Below, piece after piece: positions 1 to 9,715 of a stretch of 64,000 nucleotides of DNA. The stretch comes from Aeromonas sp. RU39B. GTDB taxonomy: Bacteria > Pseudomonadota > Gammaproteobacteria > Enterobacterales > Aeromonadaceae. Position 1 is the stretch's first letter, and each line of letters opens with the position of its first letter. Location of the stretch: positions 60,788 through 124,787 of the forward strand of contig NZ_FTMJ01000014.1 in NCBI RefSeq assembly GCF_900156095.1, in the 5' to 3' direction. A program made the position numbers and the translations under genes. Below the pieces are notes generated by a model. It was not told the DNA's origin and ran no database searches. It saw nothing but the letters and a program-made list of their open reading frames with translations.

Positions 1-620
1 GTCTGCTGTGCATCTGGTTTGCCAGCCTCGAGAAGACCATCAACTATCCGTTTGGTCTTATCAACGTCACCCTGTTTGCCATCATCTTCTTCCAGATCCA
101 GCTCTACGGGCTGCTTCTGCTGCAACTGTTCTTCTTTTGCGCCAACGTCTATGGCTGGTATGCCTGGACCCACCCCGCTAACGAGCAGGGTGATGCCCTC
201 GCCATCCGCTGGCTGCCGCGCAACAAGCTGGTGACCACCAGCATCGCCTCGGTCATCGCCATCGCCTTGCTGGCCCTCTTTATTGATCCGGTATTTGCCG
301 CGCTGGCACGCACCTCGGTGGGCTTGCTCAATCTGTTTGGCGCCGGACTCACCCCACCCTCTCCACAGCCGGATGCCTTCCCCTTCTGGGATGCCGCCAT
401 CACCGTGCTCTCTGTCGTGGCCCAGATCCTGATGACCCGCAAATATGTGGAAAACTGGATCCTGTGGGTGGTCATCAACATCATCAGTGTCGGTGTCTAT
501 GCCGCTCAGGGGGTTTACGCCATGTCCCTGGAATACCTGATCCTGCTCTTTATCGCCGCCAACGGCACCCGGATGTGGATTGCTTCCACCCGCCGTCCTG
601 CCGAGGAGGCCTGCGCATGA
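1..620 (+). CDS. pnuC: Nicotinamide riboside transporter PnuC, 5' truncated by the window edge
   Basis: An open frame runs from base 3 to the TGA at 618-620 with no start inside the window that fits the family, so the N-terminus lies upstream. The visible ~205 residues are very hydrophobic, with several membrane segments. The C-terminal part, with a YVENWILWVVINIISVGVY-type segment and a closing LEYLILLFIAANG helix, is typical of PnuC. PnuC proteins are facilitators that admit nicotinamide riboside across the inner membrane; trapping normally needs a cytoplasmic enzyme. The stop codon overlaps the next start (ATGA), so the two are translationally coupled and the downstream nucleoside phosphorylase may process the imported nucleoside. 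Substrate is inferred from family membership. Confidence 0.85.
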   Translation, partial: LLCIWFASLEKTINYPFGLINVTLFAIIFFQIQLYGLLLLQLFFFCANVYGWYAWTHPANEQGDALAIRWLPRNKLVTTSIASVIAIALLALFIDPVFAALARTSVGLLNLFGAGLTPPSPQPDAFPFWDAAITVLSVVAQILMTRKYVENWILWVVINIISVGVYAAQGVYAMSLEYLILLFIAANGTRMWIASTRRPAEEACA

Positions 621-1342
621 GCCTGCTAGCCCATCTGCAATGCCAGCCCGAGCAGATCGCCGAGCGGGTGATCGTGTGTGGTGACCCGGCCCGGGTTGAC
701 CGTATCGGAACACTGCTGGATAACCCGACCCTGATAGGTCATAACCGTGAGTTTCGGCTGCTTGGCGGCCACTATCAGGGTCAGCCCATCACCGTCTGCA
801 GCACCGGGATCGGCGCCCCTTCCGCCATCATCGCGCTTGAAGAGCTGGCCCAAAGCGGCGCCAAGCAGCTGGTGCGAGTCGGCTCTGCCGGCAGTTTGCA
901 GCCACACATAGCACTGGGCGATCTGGTGGTGGTCGAGGGGGCTGTGCGCCATGACGGCGCCTCACTGGCCTATCTGCCGGCTGAGTACCCGGCCTGCGCA
1001 GACCTTGCGCTGCAGCAGCGTCTGCTCGATGCGCTGGCTGAGTGCCCGCACCGGGTCCATCACGGACTCGTGCGCTCTCATGATGGCTTCTATCGCGATG
1101 ATGAGCAGGCGGTGTGCGAGCAGTGGCACAAACTGGGGACTCTGGCTGCTGACATGGAGAGCGGCGCGCTGATGGTGGTGGGCCGCTACCGTAAGGTGCG
1201 GGTTGCCAGCGTGCTGTGTAACGTGGTGGCCTGGCAGCAAGGAGTGCAGGAGGGCGTGGCCGATTATGCCGCCGCCGAGGGGCGGATGATGGCGGGCGAG
1301 CACTACGCGATTGCAGCCGCCCTGCGGGCCTTGACCTGCTGA
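617..1342 (+). CDS. Nucleoside phosphorylase (uridine phosphorylase-like)
   Basis: 241 residues, the usual size for the PNP/UDP family. The N-terminal VCGDPARVDRI segment is the family phosphate-binding GDPxR motif, STGIGAPS is the second conserved loop, and ADMESGAL near residue 180 is the ribose-binding MES motif. It would cleave a nucleoside with phosphate to a free base and ribose-1-phosphate in the cytoplasm. The ATG at 617 is chosen because it overlaps the pnuC stop and the homology starts there; the open frame extends upstream to 464 but only through pnuC sequence. Coupling to pnuC suggests, but does not prove, a role in nicotinamide riboside or pyridine nucleoside salvage rather than ordinary uridine cleavage. 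Confidence 0.85.
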   Translation: MSLLAHLQCQPEQIAERVIVCGDPARVDRIGTLLDNPTLIGHNREFRLLGGHYQGQPITVCSTGIGAPSAIIALEELAQSGAKQLVRVGSAGSLQPHIALGDLVVVEGAVRHDGASLAYLPAEYPACADLALQQRLLDALAECPHRVHHGLVRSHDGFYRDDEQAVCEQWHKLGTLAADMESGALMVVGRYRKVRVASVLCNVVAWQQGVQEGVADYAAAEGRMMAGEHYAIAAALRALTC

Positions 1343-1404
1343 CACTAGGCGGCGTCCATACAGCCTGCTAACCTGACGACCGATCCCGTTGCCAGAGTCT
1401 TGAG

Positions 1405-2076
1405 ATGCAGCGAACGCCCTACCCTAACCAGCGCTTTGGCGCACAACTGACGCTCCTGCAACCGCGTTTTGACCGGTTGCTGGAGCGCTGCAGTCTCTAT
1501 CGACGGCGCTTTCTGCCCGGCGAGCGAATGATGCGCCAGGGCGATCCGCTCGAAGAGCTGTTGCTGGTTCCCACTGGCCGGATTGCTCTTTATTCGGGCG
1601 TGGCCAGTGGCCGGGTCTTTCAGCTCGGTGAGGTTGAGTGCCACCATCAGCTGTTTGGCGAGATGGAGCTGTTTGGCAGCACACCGATCCAGTGGAGCGT
1701 AGAGGCTCGCAGCGAGCTTGATGCTGATGTGATTGATGCCAGCCTGCTTAGCCAGCAGCTGCAGCAAGAGCCCGAGCTGCTGCTGTTTTTCAGCTGCGCG
1801 CTGGCCAGCGATTATCTGGATTCCCTCGATATTGCCACCAGCCGCCTGCTACACCCCATCGCCTATAACATTGCCTTTGAACTGTGGCGCGAGCATCAGC
1901 GCACACCCATGCTGGGGTCGCGGCTGTGTGCCCACGAGGCCGCGCGGTTCGGAACCACAGAGCGGGTCTATCGCCGCGCCGTTAACGATCTTGTCGAGCA
2001 AGGGCTGATTGAAAAACGCGATGGCCAGCTGCGGGTCAAAGACGCCGCCGCACTCAAGGCCTACCTCGAACTGTAA
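1405..2076 (+). CDS. Crp/Fnr-family transcriptional regulator
   Basis: 223 residues. The N-terminal half resembles a cyclic-nucleotide-binding beta-roll (FLPGERMMRQGDPLEELLLVPTG, GEMELFG) and the C-terminal ~70 residues form a winged helix-turn-helix (HEAARFGTTERVYRRAVNDLVEQGLI). The layout recalls the YeiL-type branch, although the residues that bind cAMP in Crp are not clearly conserved, so the effector is unknown. The ATG at 1405 has only a weak ribosome-binding site. It follows the phosphorylase by 62 bases on the same strand with no clear terminator between, so it could be co-transcribed with pnuC and regulate nucleoside uptake. That link is inference. Confidence 0.75.
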   Translation: MQRTPYPNQRFGAQLTLLQPRFDRLLERCSLYRRRFLPGERMMRQGDPLEELLLVPTGRIALYSGVASGRVFQLGEVECHHQLFGEMELFGSTPIQWSVEARSELDADVIDASLLSQQLQQEPELLLFFSCALASDYLDSLDIATSRLLHPIAYNIAFELWREHQRTPMLGSRLCAHEAARFGTTERVYRRAVNDLVEQGLIEKRDGQLRVKDAAALKAYLEL

Positions 2077-2094
2077 CCCAAGGAACGCTGCCCC

Positions 2095-2415
2095 ATGTCT
2101 TATCCCGTGTTTACCTTTTACAGCCGCTTCGTGGCCGATATCCAGTCCGGGCGCAAAACCATCACCATCCGTGACGAAAGCGAAGCAAACTGGCAGCCAG
2201 GCCAACGGCTGGCGCTGTTCACCAACCCCGAGCAGCAACCGTTCGGCACGATCGAAGTGCTGTCCGTTACGCCCATCGCCTTCGATCAGCTCAACGACGA
2301 GCATGCCCGCCAGGAGAACATGACGCTGGACGAGCTTAAAGCAGTGATCCGCAGCATCTACCCTCAGCTGCCGCCCCTGTATGTCATCTGCTTCAAATTG
2401 ATTGAACGCGCATAA
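2095..2415 (+). CDS. yqfB: ASCH-domain N4-acetylcytidine amidohydrolase, YqfB family
   Basis: 106 residues, matching the small YqfB/ASCH family (E. coli YqfB is about the same length). The core GRKTITIRDESEANW carries the Lys and Thr of the family active site, and HARQENMTLDELKAVI matches the conserved second half including the catalytic Glu. Family members hydrolyse N4-acetylcytidine to cytidine in pyrimidine nucleoside salvage. It starts 18 bases after the regulator stop with AAGGA upstream of the ATG. A strong bidirectional terminator follows directly. Its closeness to the nucleoside phosphorylase gives the left end a loose nucleoside-salvage theme. Confidence 0.88.
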   Translation: MSYPVFTFYSRFVADIQSGRKTITIRDESEANWQPGQRLALFTNPEQQPFGTIEVLSVTPIAFDQLNDEHARQENMTLDELKAVIRSIYPQLPPLYVICFKLIERA

Positions 2416-2442
2416 AAAAACCGGCCCGCAGGCCGGTTTTTC
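2414..2442. terminator. Bidirectional intrinsic terminator between yqfB and acnB
   Basis: CCGGCC (2421-2426) pairs with GGCCGG (2431-2436) around a 4-base loop. The hairpin is flanked by an A-run on the left and a T-run on the right, so it can stop transcription of yqfB (+) and acnB (-). Confidence 0.9.
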
Positions 2443-2456
2443 GTTTATCAGCACAC

Positions 2457-5054
2457 TTAGACCGCTTGCTGCAAGATCACCGCGTCAGCTTTCTGGGTGT
2501 AGAAAGCAATCTCGTTGAAGTTCAGGTAGCGATAGGTGTCGGCGGCAGTGGCGTCGAGCTCCTTGGCGTAATGCAGGTACTCTTCCGGGGTCGGTATCTT
2601 GCCCAGAATGGCAGCCACAGCGGCAAGCTCGGCAGAAGCCAGATAGACGTTGGCGCCCTTGCCCAGACGGTTCGGGAAGTTACGGGTCGAGGTAGAGACC
2701 ACGGTCGCTTCATCCGCTACCCGCGCCTGGTTACCCATGCACAGAGAGCAGCCCGGGATTTCAATACGGGCACCGACGCGGCCGAAGATGCCATAGTAGC
2801 CCTCTTCAGTCAGCTGGTCTTTGTCCATCTTGGTCGGCGGTGCAATCCACATGCGAGTCGGCAGTTGGCCAGTGAACTTGCCAAGCAGCTTACCGGCCGC
2901 GCGGAAGTGACCGATGTTGGTCATGCACGAGCCGATGAACACTTCGTCAATCTTGTCACCAGCCACGGTGCTGAGCAGGCGGGCATCGTCCGGATCGTTC
3001 GGTGCACACAGGATCGGCTCCTTGATGCTGGCCAGATCGATCTCAATGACGGCCGCGTATTCGGCATCCTTATCCGCTTCCATCAGGGTCGGGTTGGCCA
3101 GCCACTCTTCCATTCCCTTGATACGACGGGAGATGGTACGCGGATCGCCATAACCTTCGGCCAGCATCCACTTGAGCATCACGATGTTGGAGTTGAGATA
3201 CTCAATGATCGGCTCTTTATCGAGTTTGATGGTGCAACCTGCAGCAGAGCGCTCGGCACTGGCGTCGGCCAGCTCGAATGCCTGTTCCACCTTCAGGGTC
3301 GGCAAGCCTTCGATTTCGAGAATGCGGCCGGAGAAGATGTTCTTCTTGCCCGCTTTCTCAACGGTGAGCAGCCCCTTTTGGATGGCGGCATAGGGGATGG
3401 CATGCACCAGATCACGCAAGGTGATCCCAGGTTGCAGCTCGCCCTTGAAGCGCACCAGCACTGATTCCGGCATATCCAGCGGCATGACGCCGGTGGCGGC
3501 AGCAAACGCGACCAGACCAGAGCCAGCCGGGAAGGAGACACCGATCGGGAAGCGGGTGTGAGAGTCACCACCGGTACCCACGGTATCCGGCAGCAGCATA
3601 CGGTTGAGCCAGGAGTGGATAACGCCATCGCCAGGACGCAGGCTCACACCGCCACGATTCATGATGAAATCAGGCAGGGTGTGGTGAGTCTGCACGTCAA
3701 CCGGCTTGGGATACGCCGCCGTGTGGCAGAACGACTGCATCACCAGATCGGCCGAGAAGCCGAGGCAGGCGAGGTCTTTGAGCTCGTCACGGGTCATCGG
3801 GCCGGTGGTATCTTGCGAACCAACGGTGGTCATCTTGGGTTCGCAGTAGGTGCCGGGACGAATTCCCTTCACGCCACACGCTTTACCGACCATCTTCTGG
3901 GCCAGGGTGAAACCCTTGCCGGTGTCAGCCACCGGTTGCGGACGGCGGAACACATCGGAGTGCGGCAGACCGAGTGATTCACGTGCCTTGTCGGTCAGGC
4001 CGCGACCGATAATCAGCGGAATACGACCACCAGCGCGCACTTCGTCGATCAGTACATCGGTTTTAAGTTCAAACTGGGCCAGCACCTCGTCACTGCCGTG
4101 ACGGGTGATCTTGCCGGCAAACGGATAGATATCGATGACATCACCCATTTCCAGCTTGGAAACATCCACTTCGATCGGCAGAGCGCCGGCATCTTCCATG
4201 GTGTTAAAGAAGATCGGCGCAATCTTGCCACCGAGGCAGATGCCGCCGGCGCGCTTGTTGGGCACATGGGGAATGTCATCACCCATGAACCAGAGCACCG
4301 AGTTGGTGGCCGATTTACGGGAAGAGCCGGTCCCCACCACATCGCCCACATAGGCCAGCGGGAAGCCCTTCTTCTTCAATTCGTCGATGGTCTTGATCGG
4401 ACCAATGGTGCCGTCCTTGTCCGGGGTGATACCGGGACGGGCCATCTTCAGCATGGCCAGAGCGTGCAGCGGAATATCCGGACGCGACCAGGCATCGGGT
4501 GCCGGTGACAGGTCGTCAGTGTTGGTCTCTCCCGGCACCTTGAACACGGTCACGGTCATCTTCTCGGCCAGAGCCGGACGGGAGAGGAACCACTCGGCGT
4601 CAGCCCAGGACTGCATTACCTGCTTGGCAAACACGTTGCCCGCCTTGACCTTCTCTTCCATATCATGGAAAGAGTCGAACATCAGCAGGGTATGGGACAG
4701 CGCCTTGGCGGCCAGTGGAGCCAGCGTCGCATCATCGAGCAGATCAATCAGCGGCTGGATGTTGTAACCACCCTGCATGGTGCCGAGCAGAGTCACAGCC
4801 TCTTCACGGGACAGGATGGGGGAACTGGTTTCCCCTTTGGCCACGGCGGTGAGGAATCCGGCCTTCACGTAAGCCGCTTCGTCAACACCGGGGGGAATGC
4901 GTTCGGACAGCAGTTCTTTCAGAAAGCTCTCTTCACCAGCGGGGGGGGTCTTGAGCAGTTCAACCAGGCCGGCAACTTGCTCTGCATCCAGCGGTTTGGC
5001 AACCACTCCCTCGGCGGCACGTTCTGCGACGTGTTTACGGTAGGTTTCAAGCAC
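2457..5054 (-). CDS. acnB: Aconitate hydratase B
   Basis: 865 residues, the same length as E. coli AcnB. It interconverts citrate and isocitrate through cis-aconitate in the TCA cycle using a 4Fe-4S cluster. The N-terminal HEAT-like domain is followed by the swivel domain and the catalytic domains. The cluster cysteines are visible in GSCMTN and, about 60 residues later, CSLCMGNQ. The start is a GTG at 5054 with AGAGGAA upstream. The gene stands alone between terminators. AcnB is a known moonlighting mRNA-binding protein in E. coli when its cluster is lost, which makes the structured leader upstream of this gene of interest. Confidence 0.97.
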   Translation of the reverse strand: MLETYRKHVAERAAEGVVAKPLDAEQVAGLVELLKTPPAGEESFLKELLSERIPPGVDEAAYVKAGFLTAVAKGETSSPILSREEAVTLLGTMQGGYNIQPLIDLLDDATLAPLAAKALSHTLLMFDSFHDMEEKVKAGNVFAKQVMQSWADAEWFLSRPALAEKMTVTVFKVPGETNTDDLSPAPDAWSRPDIPLHALAMLKMARPGITPDKDGTIGPIKTIDELKKKGFPLAYVGDVVGTGSSRKSATNSVLWFMGDDIPHVPNKRAGGICLGGKIAPIFFNTMEDAGALPIEVDVSKLEMGDVIDIYPFAGKITRHGSDEVLAQFELKTDVLIDEVRAGGRIPLIIGRGLTDKARESLGLPHSDVFRRPQPVADTGKGFTLAQKMVGKACGVKGIRPGTYCEPKMTTVGSQDTTGPMTRDELKDLACLGFSADLVMQSFCHTAAYPKPVDVQTHHTLPDFIMNRGGVSLRPGDGVIHSWLNRMLLPDTVGTGGDSHTRFPIGVSFPAGSGLVAFAAATGVMPLDMPESVLVRFKGELQPGITLRDLVHAIPYAAIQKGLLTVEKAGKKNIFSGRILEIEGLPTLKVEQAFELADASAERSAAGCTIKLDKEPIIEYLNSNIVMLKWMLAEGYGDPRTISRRIKGMEEWLANPTLMEADKDAEYAAVIEIDLASIKEPILCAPNDPDDARLLSTVAGDKIDEVFIGSCMTNIGHFRAAGKLLGKFTGQLPTRMWIAPPTKMDKDQLTEEGYYGIFGRVGARIEIPGCSLCMGNQARVADEATVVSTSTRNFPNRLGKGANVYLASAELAAVAAILGKIPTPEEYLHYAKELDATAADTYRYLNFNEIAFYTQKADAVILQQAV

Positions 5055-5080
5055 GACTAATTCCTCTTTGGTCTTATGAG

Positions 5081-5122
5081 TCGCCGTGGCGGCGATCGTC
5101 CTTGCAGGACACCCGTAGGGTG
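5081..5122 (-). promoter_or_regulatory. Structured acnB leader: three tandem short hairpins
   Basis: Three perfect inverted repeats with 3-base loops lie in the presumed 5' untranslated region. TCGCCG/CGGCGA spans 5081-5095, GTCCT/AGGAC spans 5098-5110 and CACCC/GGGTG spans 5110-5122. On the minus strand a -10-like TATAGT (reverse of 5129-5134) would start transcripts at about 5122, so the RNA would begin with a hairpin. Function is not known; RNA stabilisation or post-transcriptional control are both possible. Confidence 0.55.
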
Positions 5123-5263
5123 AACCTCACTATATAAGTTTTAACGACTAATTAAAATCCACCCCATACACAGGGGCGGATAAAAAACACTCTTTTATTT
5201 AATAAACATATAGTTATAAATAATGATACGGCAGTGAAATTTGTTAAATAAATGTCTATTCCC

Positions 5264-7528
5264 TTAGTGGAAAGTGCTGCCCAGCTGCAGATAGATCACC
5301 TGATGCCCCCCTTGAGCGGCACCGACACCGAGAAACAACGGGCCAAAAAAGGTGTCACTGCCGATATAGAGCGAACCCGCCGTCAGCGAGCTGTCGAAGC
5401 TGATATCCGCGCCTTCATCCCACACACCGCCGCGCTCGAGCGAGCCACCGACATAGAGCGGCAGCCGGAACGCACCAAAGTCGTTATCTGCCAGACGATA
5501 GATATAACGCAAACCACCGAGCAAGCTATAGCGCCCTGAGAGCTGATGCGGTTGGTAGCCCGACAGATTGAACATGCCGCCTAGGTCCTTGGCAAATACC
5601 GGCAGCACTTCGGTGGTCTGGGTGCCGCCGGCGGAGAGCAGCAGATTCAGGCTGTGCCGCTGCCACGACCAGGGCTTGATCAGGCTCACCTCATAGGTAG
5701 AGCCCTGTGAATGCAGACTGCCGCCATCGAGCTGATCCTGACCGATATTGAGATAACCGACCTCGCCGCTAAAACGGGTCCCGAAATAGGGGAAATTGCG
5801 ACTATCGAGTGTGTCGTGCTCCAGCCGTAGCAAGGGGCCCCAGGCGGTGGTCGAAATATCAGAGATACCGAGACTGCTGATATCGATATCGCCCACCATG
5901 GCCTGCATCCCCATACTCAATCGCTGCCAGGGGCGCATATTCCAGCCCAGCAGCGCCTCGCTCGACCAGAAACCATACTGGCTGTCAAAGTAGTAATAAT
6001 CGTTGCTGCTCTTACTGCCACTCAAGGTCGCCTCGTTACGATCGACATAGAGGCTGCGGCTCTCTTTGTCATAGGCCAGATTCCACTGGCCAAAATAGGT
6101 CTGGGACGGTTCGAGCGGAGTATAAAGCTCGGTTTTCAGGTGCTTCCAGGTGCCCAGAGATGCCTCATTGTGCCACTCGCCACCCCAGCGATTGATGTTG
6201 GTCAGGGTGTAAGAGAGCCCGACGTTGTAGTTGGACTCACTCTCAAAATCGTCATTAAAACCGAGCTGGAAATTGAGATAACCCGGTCCCCAGCTTTTCT
6301 GGTGCGCATCGACCACCAGCACATTCTCGCTGCCGCGCTCCTCAATCTGGTAAGTCACCCGATCAAACGACTCGAGTGCATAGATGCGGCGAATACCGGC
6401 CTCCAGGCTTTCGCCAGTCTGAACCTTGCGCGGATTGATCTGCATCGCCGAGCGGATGGTTTCATCCGCCAGATTCGACTGGTTACGGATCTCGACCCGA
6501 TCGATGTAATACGCCGGCAAGCCGCTACGCTCGGCACGGCGACTGAGTTTATGGTCGCGATATGCTTGATAGCGCGCTGGCGACAGGGAAAGTTTGTCGA
6601 GTTGCTGACTCAGGCGGCGGGCAGCCACCTCCCCGTCCTGAATGCCTTCCTTCATCCGATCAAAGTCGGCAATGCCCATGTCGCCAAACGCCGGGGTGAT
6701 CAAAATATCCTTGTCACCCATCAACGCCTTTTGGCGCTCGGTCCCCACCTGGGTCATATAGGTGGTGAGCTGATCCACCATGGCCAACCCCGATTTCAGC
6801 TCATCACGGGTGCGCAAGCGGGCGCTGATATCGACGGCAATCACGATGTCAGCTCCCATCGTTTTGGCCACATCAACCGGCATGTTATTGACCGCCCCGC
6901 CGTCAGCGAGCAGATGCCCTTCCCACTCCACCGGCTTGAGGATGCCCTGAATCGACATCGATGCCTGCATCGCCTTAGCCAGGCTGCCGTGATCAAGCAC
7001 GAACGGAGTGACGCTCTCCATGTCGGTGGCGACCGCCCGATAAGGGATCGGCAAGTCATTGAAGCTCTTTTGCACCGGCAGATTGGAAGTCGCCTCACGC
7101 AGCAGCGCCGCCATTGCCTGCCCCTGGAAAAAGCCACCGGGGGCTTGCAGCATATTGCCGTTGACACCCAGGTCAGTGCGCAGTTGATAGAGCTCTTCCT
7201 GCTGCTTTTGGCGTAGCGACAACTCATTACGGGCGACGCGGTCCTGATACCCCTTATTCCAGTCGATACCCAGAGTCACCTTCTCGACCTCTTCGGCCGA
7301 CAGCCCCATGGCATAGAGTCCGGCGATATAGGCTCCCATGCTGGTCCCCACCACCATGTCGACCGGGATGTGCTTCTCTTCGAGAACCTTGAGAATGCCG
7401 ATGTGAGCGGAGCCCTTGGCCCCCCCGCCACTGAGCACCAGTGCAATCCGTGGCCGCTCGGCAGCGTGCAGCACCGTTGAGCAGAGAAGCAGAACAAACA
7501 GGAAACAGCGGCGCCACAGCAAACTCAT
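5264..7528 (-). CDS. Patatin-like phospholipase with C-terminal outer-membrane barrel (PlpD-like, type Vd)
   Basis: 754 residues. Residues 1-22 look like a cleavable signal peptide. The patatin domain follows, with the oxyanion loop GGGAKG at 34-39, the nucleophile elbow GTSMG at 61-65 (Ser63) and the DGG motif at 209-211 (Asp209). A middle POTRA-like part (around AYYIDRVEIRNQ) leads into a C-terminal beta-rich region of about 370 residues resembling Omp85/BamA-type barrels, with many aromatic, alternating strands. This architecture matches PlpD of Pseudomonas, a type Vd autotransporter that carries its lipase to the cell surface. The last residues are STFH, so the usual terminal Phe is one residue in. 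Release of the passenger is not predictable from sequence. Confidence 0.85.
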   Translation of the reverse strand: MSLLWRRCFLFVLLLCSTVLHAAERPRIALVLSGGGAKGSAHIGILKVLEEKHIPVDMVVGTSMGAYIAGLYAMGLSAEEVEKVTLGIDWNKGYQDRVARNELSLRQKQQEELYQLRTDLGVNGNMLQAPGGFFQGQAMAALLREATSNLPVQKSFNDLPIPYRAVATDMESVTPFVLDHGSLAKAMQASMSIQGILKPVEWEGHLLADGGAVNNMPVDVAKTMGADIVIAVDISARLRTRDELKSGLAMVDQLTTYMTQVGTERQKALMGDKDILITPAFGDMGIADFDRMKEGIQDGEVAARRLSQQLDKLSLSPARYQAYRDHKLSRRAERSGLPAYYIDRVEIRNQSNLADETIRSAMQINPRKVQTGESLEAGIRRIYALESFDRVTYQIEERGSENVLVVDAHQKSWGPGYLNFQLGFNDDFESESNYNVGLSYTLTNINRWGGEWHNEASLGTWKHLKTELYTPLEPSQTYFGQWNLAYDKESRSLYVDRNEATLSGSKSSNDYYYFDSQYGFWSSEALLGWNMRPWQRLSMGMQAMVGDIDISSLGISDISTTAWGPLLRLEHDTLDSRNFPYFGTRFSGEVGYLNIGQDQLDGGSLHSQGSTYEVSLIKPWSWQRHSLNLLLSAGGTQTTEVLPVFAKDLGGMFNLSGYQPHQLSGRYSLLGGLRYIYRLADNDFGAFRLPLYVGGSLERGGVWDEGADISFDSSLTAGSLYIGSDTFFGPLFLGVGAAQGGHQVIYLQLGSTFH

Positions 7529-7662
7529 GGGTCATTCATCCGGTCACTCAGGGAGATGACTACTATAAGGAGCACGACTGGCCGCGCAAGCGCCGTGAGA
7601 CGGCAAACGCTTATCTGTTATTTGCCTCCTTAAAGATTCAAGAAATGACATGTTTGGCCGCT

Positions 7663-7685
7663 ACAATAGAGAACTTGTCTATTGT
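7663..7685. promoter_or_regulatory. Palindrome upstream of the first chemoreceptor gene
   Basis: ACAATAGA (7663-7670) and TCTATTGT (7678-7685) are perfect inverted copies around 7 bases. A -10-like TACAAT (7662-7667) overlaps the left arm. The spacing suits a dimeric regulator. No regulator is assigned. Confidence 0.4.
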
Positions 7686-7705
7686 TTACTCTTTTGGAAC
7701 CAACC

Positions 7706-9616
7706 GTGTTTGCCAACCTGACACTCAAACAGAAAATCCTCGCCACCGTCCTGCTGGCAGTGGTTCTCTCCTGCCTGCTGGTCGGCTACTTCAGCCAGCG
7801 TTCGGCTCAGCAGCTAATCCGCGAGCGGATGTTCGAGCATGAACTACCTAACCTGACCGAACGGATCGGCAAGACCCTCGAGAGCGAACTCAATCCGCTG
7901 GCCAGCGCCGCCCGTCAACTGGCCAGCGACCGGTTTATCCTCGACTGGGTCAATCGCGGCATGCCCAAGGATCAGGAAGGCATCCTGCTAAGCCAACTGA
8001 AAGATGTCGCCGCCCAATATGGGTTGGTGACCGCGTCGTTTGCCGATCGCCAGAGCGCGGCCTACTACAACCAGGATGGCTTTCTGCGTAACCTCACCCC
8101 GGCGCAAGACAGCTGGTTTTATGATTACACCAAGAGCCAGCAGGACCTGATGGTCAGCATCTTCCGTGAGCAGACCGGCGAGGTGAAGCTGTTCGTCAAC
8201 TTCCAGCAGCTGGGTGGACGCGGTCTCGCCGGTCTTGCCAAGTCACTCGATAGCATGGTGAGCATGCTAGCCGGCTTTCGGGTGGCACAGACCGGGTTTG
8301 TCTTCATGACCGATGGCGAAGGCGTTATCAAGATTCACCCTGATGCCCAGCGTATCGACCGGGATCGCCTGAGCCAGCTGGCTGGCAGCGCTGCCAGTCT
8401 GTTGCTCGGCAAACAACAATTCGCCCTGACCGAGGCCAGCGTAGATGGTGAGCCCACCGTGTTGGCGTCGAGCTATATTCCGCTGCTCGGCTGGTATCTT
8501 GTCGTGCAGGTGCCGCAGGCCGAAATCTACGCGGGTCTGAGCGAAGCCGGCACTAAGATCCTGCTGATAAGCCTGGCCATTGCTGCCGCCATGGGGCTAC
8601 TCGGCGTACTGCTGGCTGGCTCGGTCAGCCGCCCGCTGCAGCAGCTTGGCAAACTGTTTCGCGAGCTGGGCAGTGGTGATGGCGATCTCACCCATCGCCT
8701 GAACGTCGAAGGTCGTGATGAGCTTTCTGAGGTCGCCAAAGGCTTTAACAATTTTGTGGCCAAGATCCATGCCTCGATTGCCGAAGTGGCCGAGCACTCC
8801 CGTCATCTGGCCGTCACGGCCAACGAGGTGGCCAACAAGGCCCACCTGACCCAAAACAACTGCACCTCCCAGCGCGATCGCACCATGCAGGTGGCCACCG
8901 CCATCAACGAAATGGGGGCAACCGTGGGTGAAATCGCCGGTAACGCATCGCTGGCCGCCGATGTGGCCCGTCAGGCCAATCAACAAGCGGACAGTGGAGC
9001 CAAGGTGGTTGGTACGGCGCGTCAGGGCATCGTTCACCTCTCTGGCGAAATTGACCATGTTGGCCAGGTCATCGAATCGCTGGCGAGCCAGACCGACTCT
9101 ATCGGCAGCATCCTCGACACCATCCGCAGCATCTCCGAGCAGACCAACTTGCTGGCTCTCAACGCCGCCATTGAGGCAGCGCGAGCCGGCGAGCAGGGCC
9201 GCGGCTTTGCCGTGGTGGCCGACGAGGTTCGTAACCTTGCCAGCCGCTCTGCTGCATCGACCGAAGAGATCCAGGCCATGATCAACCGCCTGCAGGAGCA
9301 ATCGGACAAAGCGGTCAACGCCATGCGTACCGGCCGCGAGAAGAGCCAGCAGGTGGTGTCTCAGGCCGATGAGGCTAATCAGGCGTTGGGGCAAATCACC
9401 AGCCACATTGCCCAAATCAACGACATGAACATCCAGGTTGCCACCGCTACCGAGGAGCAATCGAGCGTAGTGGGCGAGATCAACCGCAACGTTGAAGAGA
9501 TTAACCATCTGACCATGGAGACCGCCGACATCGCCGAGCAGCTCACCGAGTCAAGCCGCAATCTGCAGCAACTCTCATCGCAGCTCGACCAACTGGTCGG
9601 CCATTTCCGTCTTTAA
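7706..9616 (+). CDS. Methyl-accepting chemotaxis protein with large periplasmic sensor
   Basis: About 636 residues. A first membrane helix ([19 protein letters not shown]) is followed by ~250 periplasmic residues that look like a Cache-type sensor (FDRQ/YYNQDGF and [11 protein letters not shown] segments), a second membrane helix around [20 protein letters not shown], a HAMP domain and a long coiled-coil signalling domain. The signalling tip [20 protein letters not shown] is the CheA/CheW-contact hairpin. The C-terminus ends HFRL without the NWETF tail that tethers CheR in E. coli receptors. The GTG at 7706 is preferred over a TTG at 7682 because that one lies inside a palindrome. Ligand unknown. 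Confidence 0.92.
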   Translation: MFANLTLKQKILATVLLAVVLSCLLVGYFSQRSAQQLIRERMFEHELPNLTERIGKTLESELNPLASAARQLASDRFILDWVNRGMPKDQEGILLSQLKDVAAQYGLVTASFADRQSAAYYNQDGFLRNLTPAQDSWFYDYTKSQQDLMVSIFREQTGEVKLFVNFQQLGGRGLAGLAKSLDSMVSMLAGFRVAQTGFVFMTDGEGVIKIHPDAQRIDRDRLSQLAGSAASLLLGKQQFALTEASVDGEPTVLASSYIPLLGWYLVVQVPQAEIYAGLSEAGTKILLISLAIAAAMGLLGVLLAGSVSRPLQQLGKLFRELGSGDGDLTHRLNVEGRDELSEVAKGFNNFVAKIHASIAEVAEHSRHLAVTANEVANKAHLTQNNCTSQRDRTMQVATAINEMGATVGEIAGNASLAADVARQANQQADSGAKVVGTARQGIVHLSGEIDHVGQVIESLASQTDSIGSILDTIRSISEQTNLLALNAAIEAARAGEQGRGFAVVADEVRNLASRSAASTEEIQAMINRLQEQSDKAVNAMRTGREKSQQVVSQADEANQALGQITSHIAQINDMNIQVATATEEQSSVVGEINRNVEEINHLTMETADIAEQLTESSRNLQQLSSQLDQLVGHFRL

Positions 9617-9621
9617 ACAAT

Positions 9622-9646
9622 AGGGGCGCATAAGCGCCCCTTTTTA
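9622..9646 (+). terminator. Intrinsic terminator after the first chemoreceptor
   Basis: AGGGGCGC (9622-9629) pairs with GCGCCCCT (9634-9641) around ATAA, followed by a T-run. Confidence 0.9.
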
Positions 9647-9715
9647 TAAGTAACCACTGACTATACTAAAACGGCGCCACAATGGCGTGACCGATGCTCG
9701 CAAGGAGAATACCCC

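Noticed and set aside
7631..7664. Possible sigma-28 (flagellar) promoter before the first chemoreceptor (TAAAG... GCCGCTAC)
   Set aside because: The gap between the two elements is about seven bases too long for the consensus.
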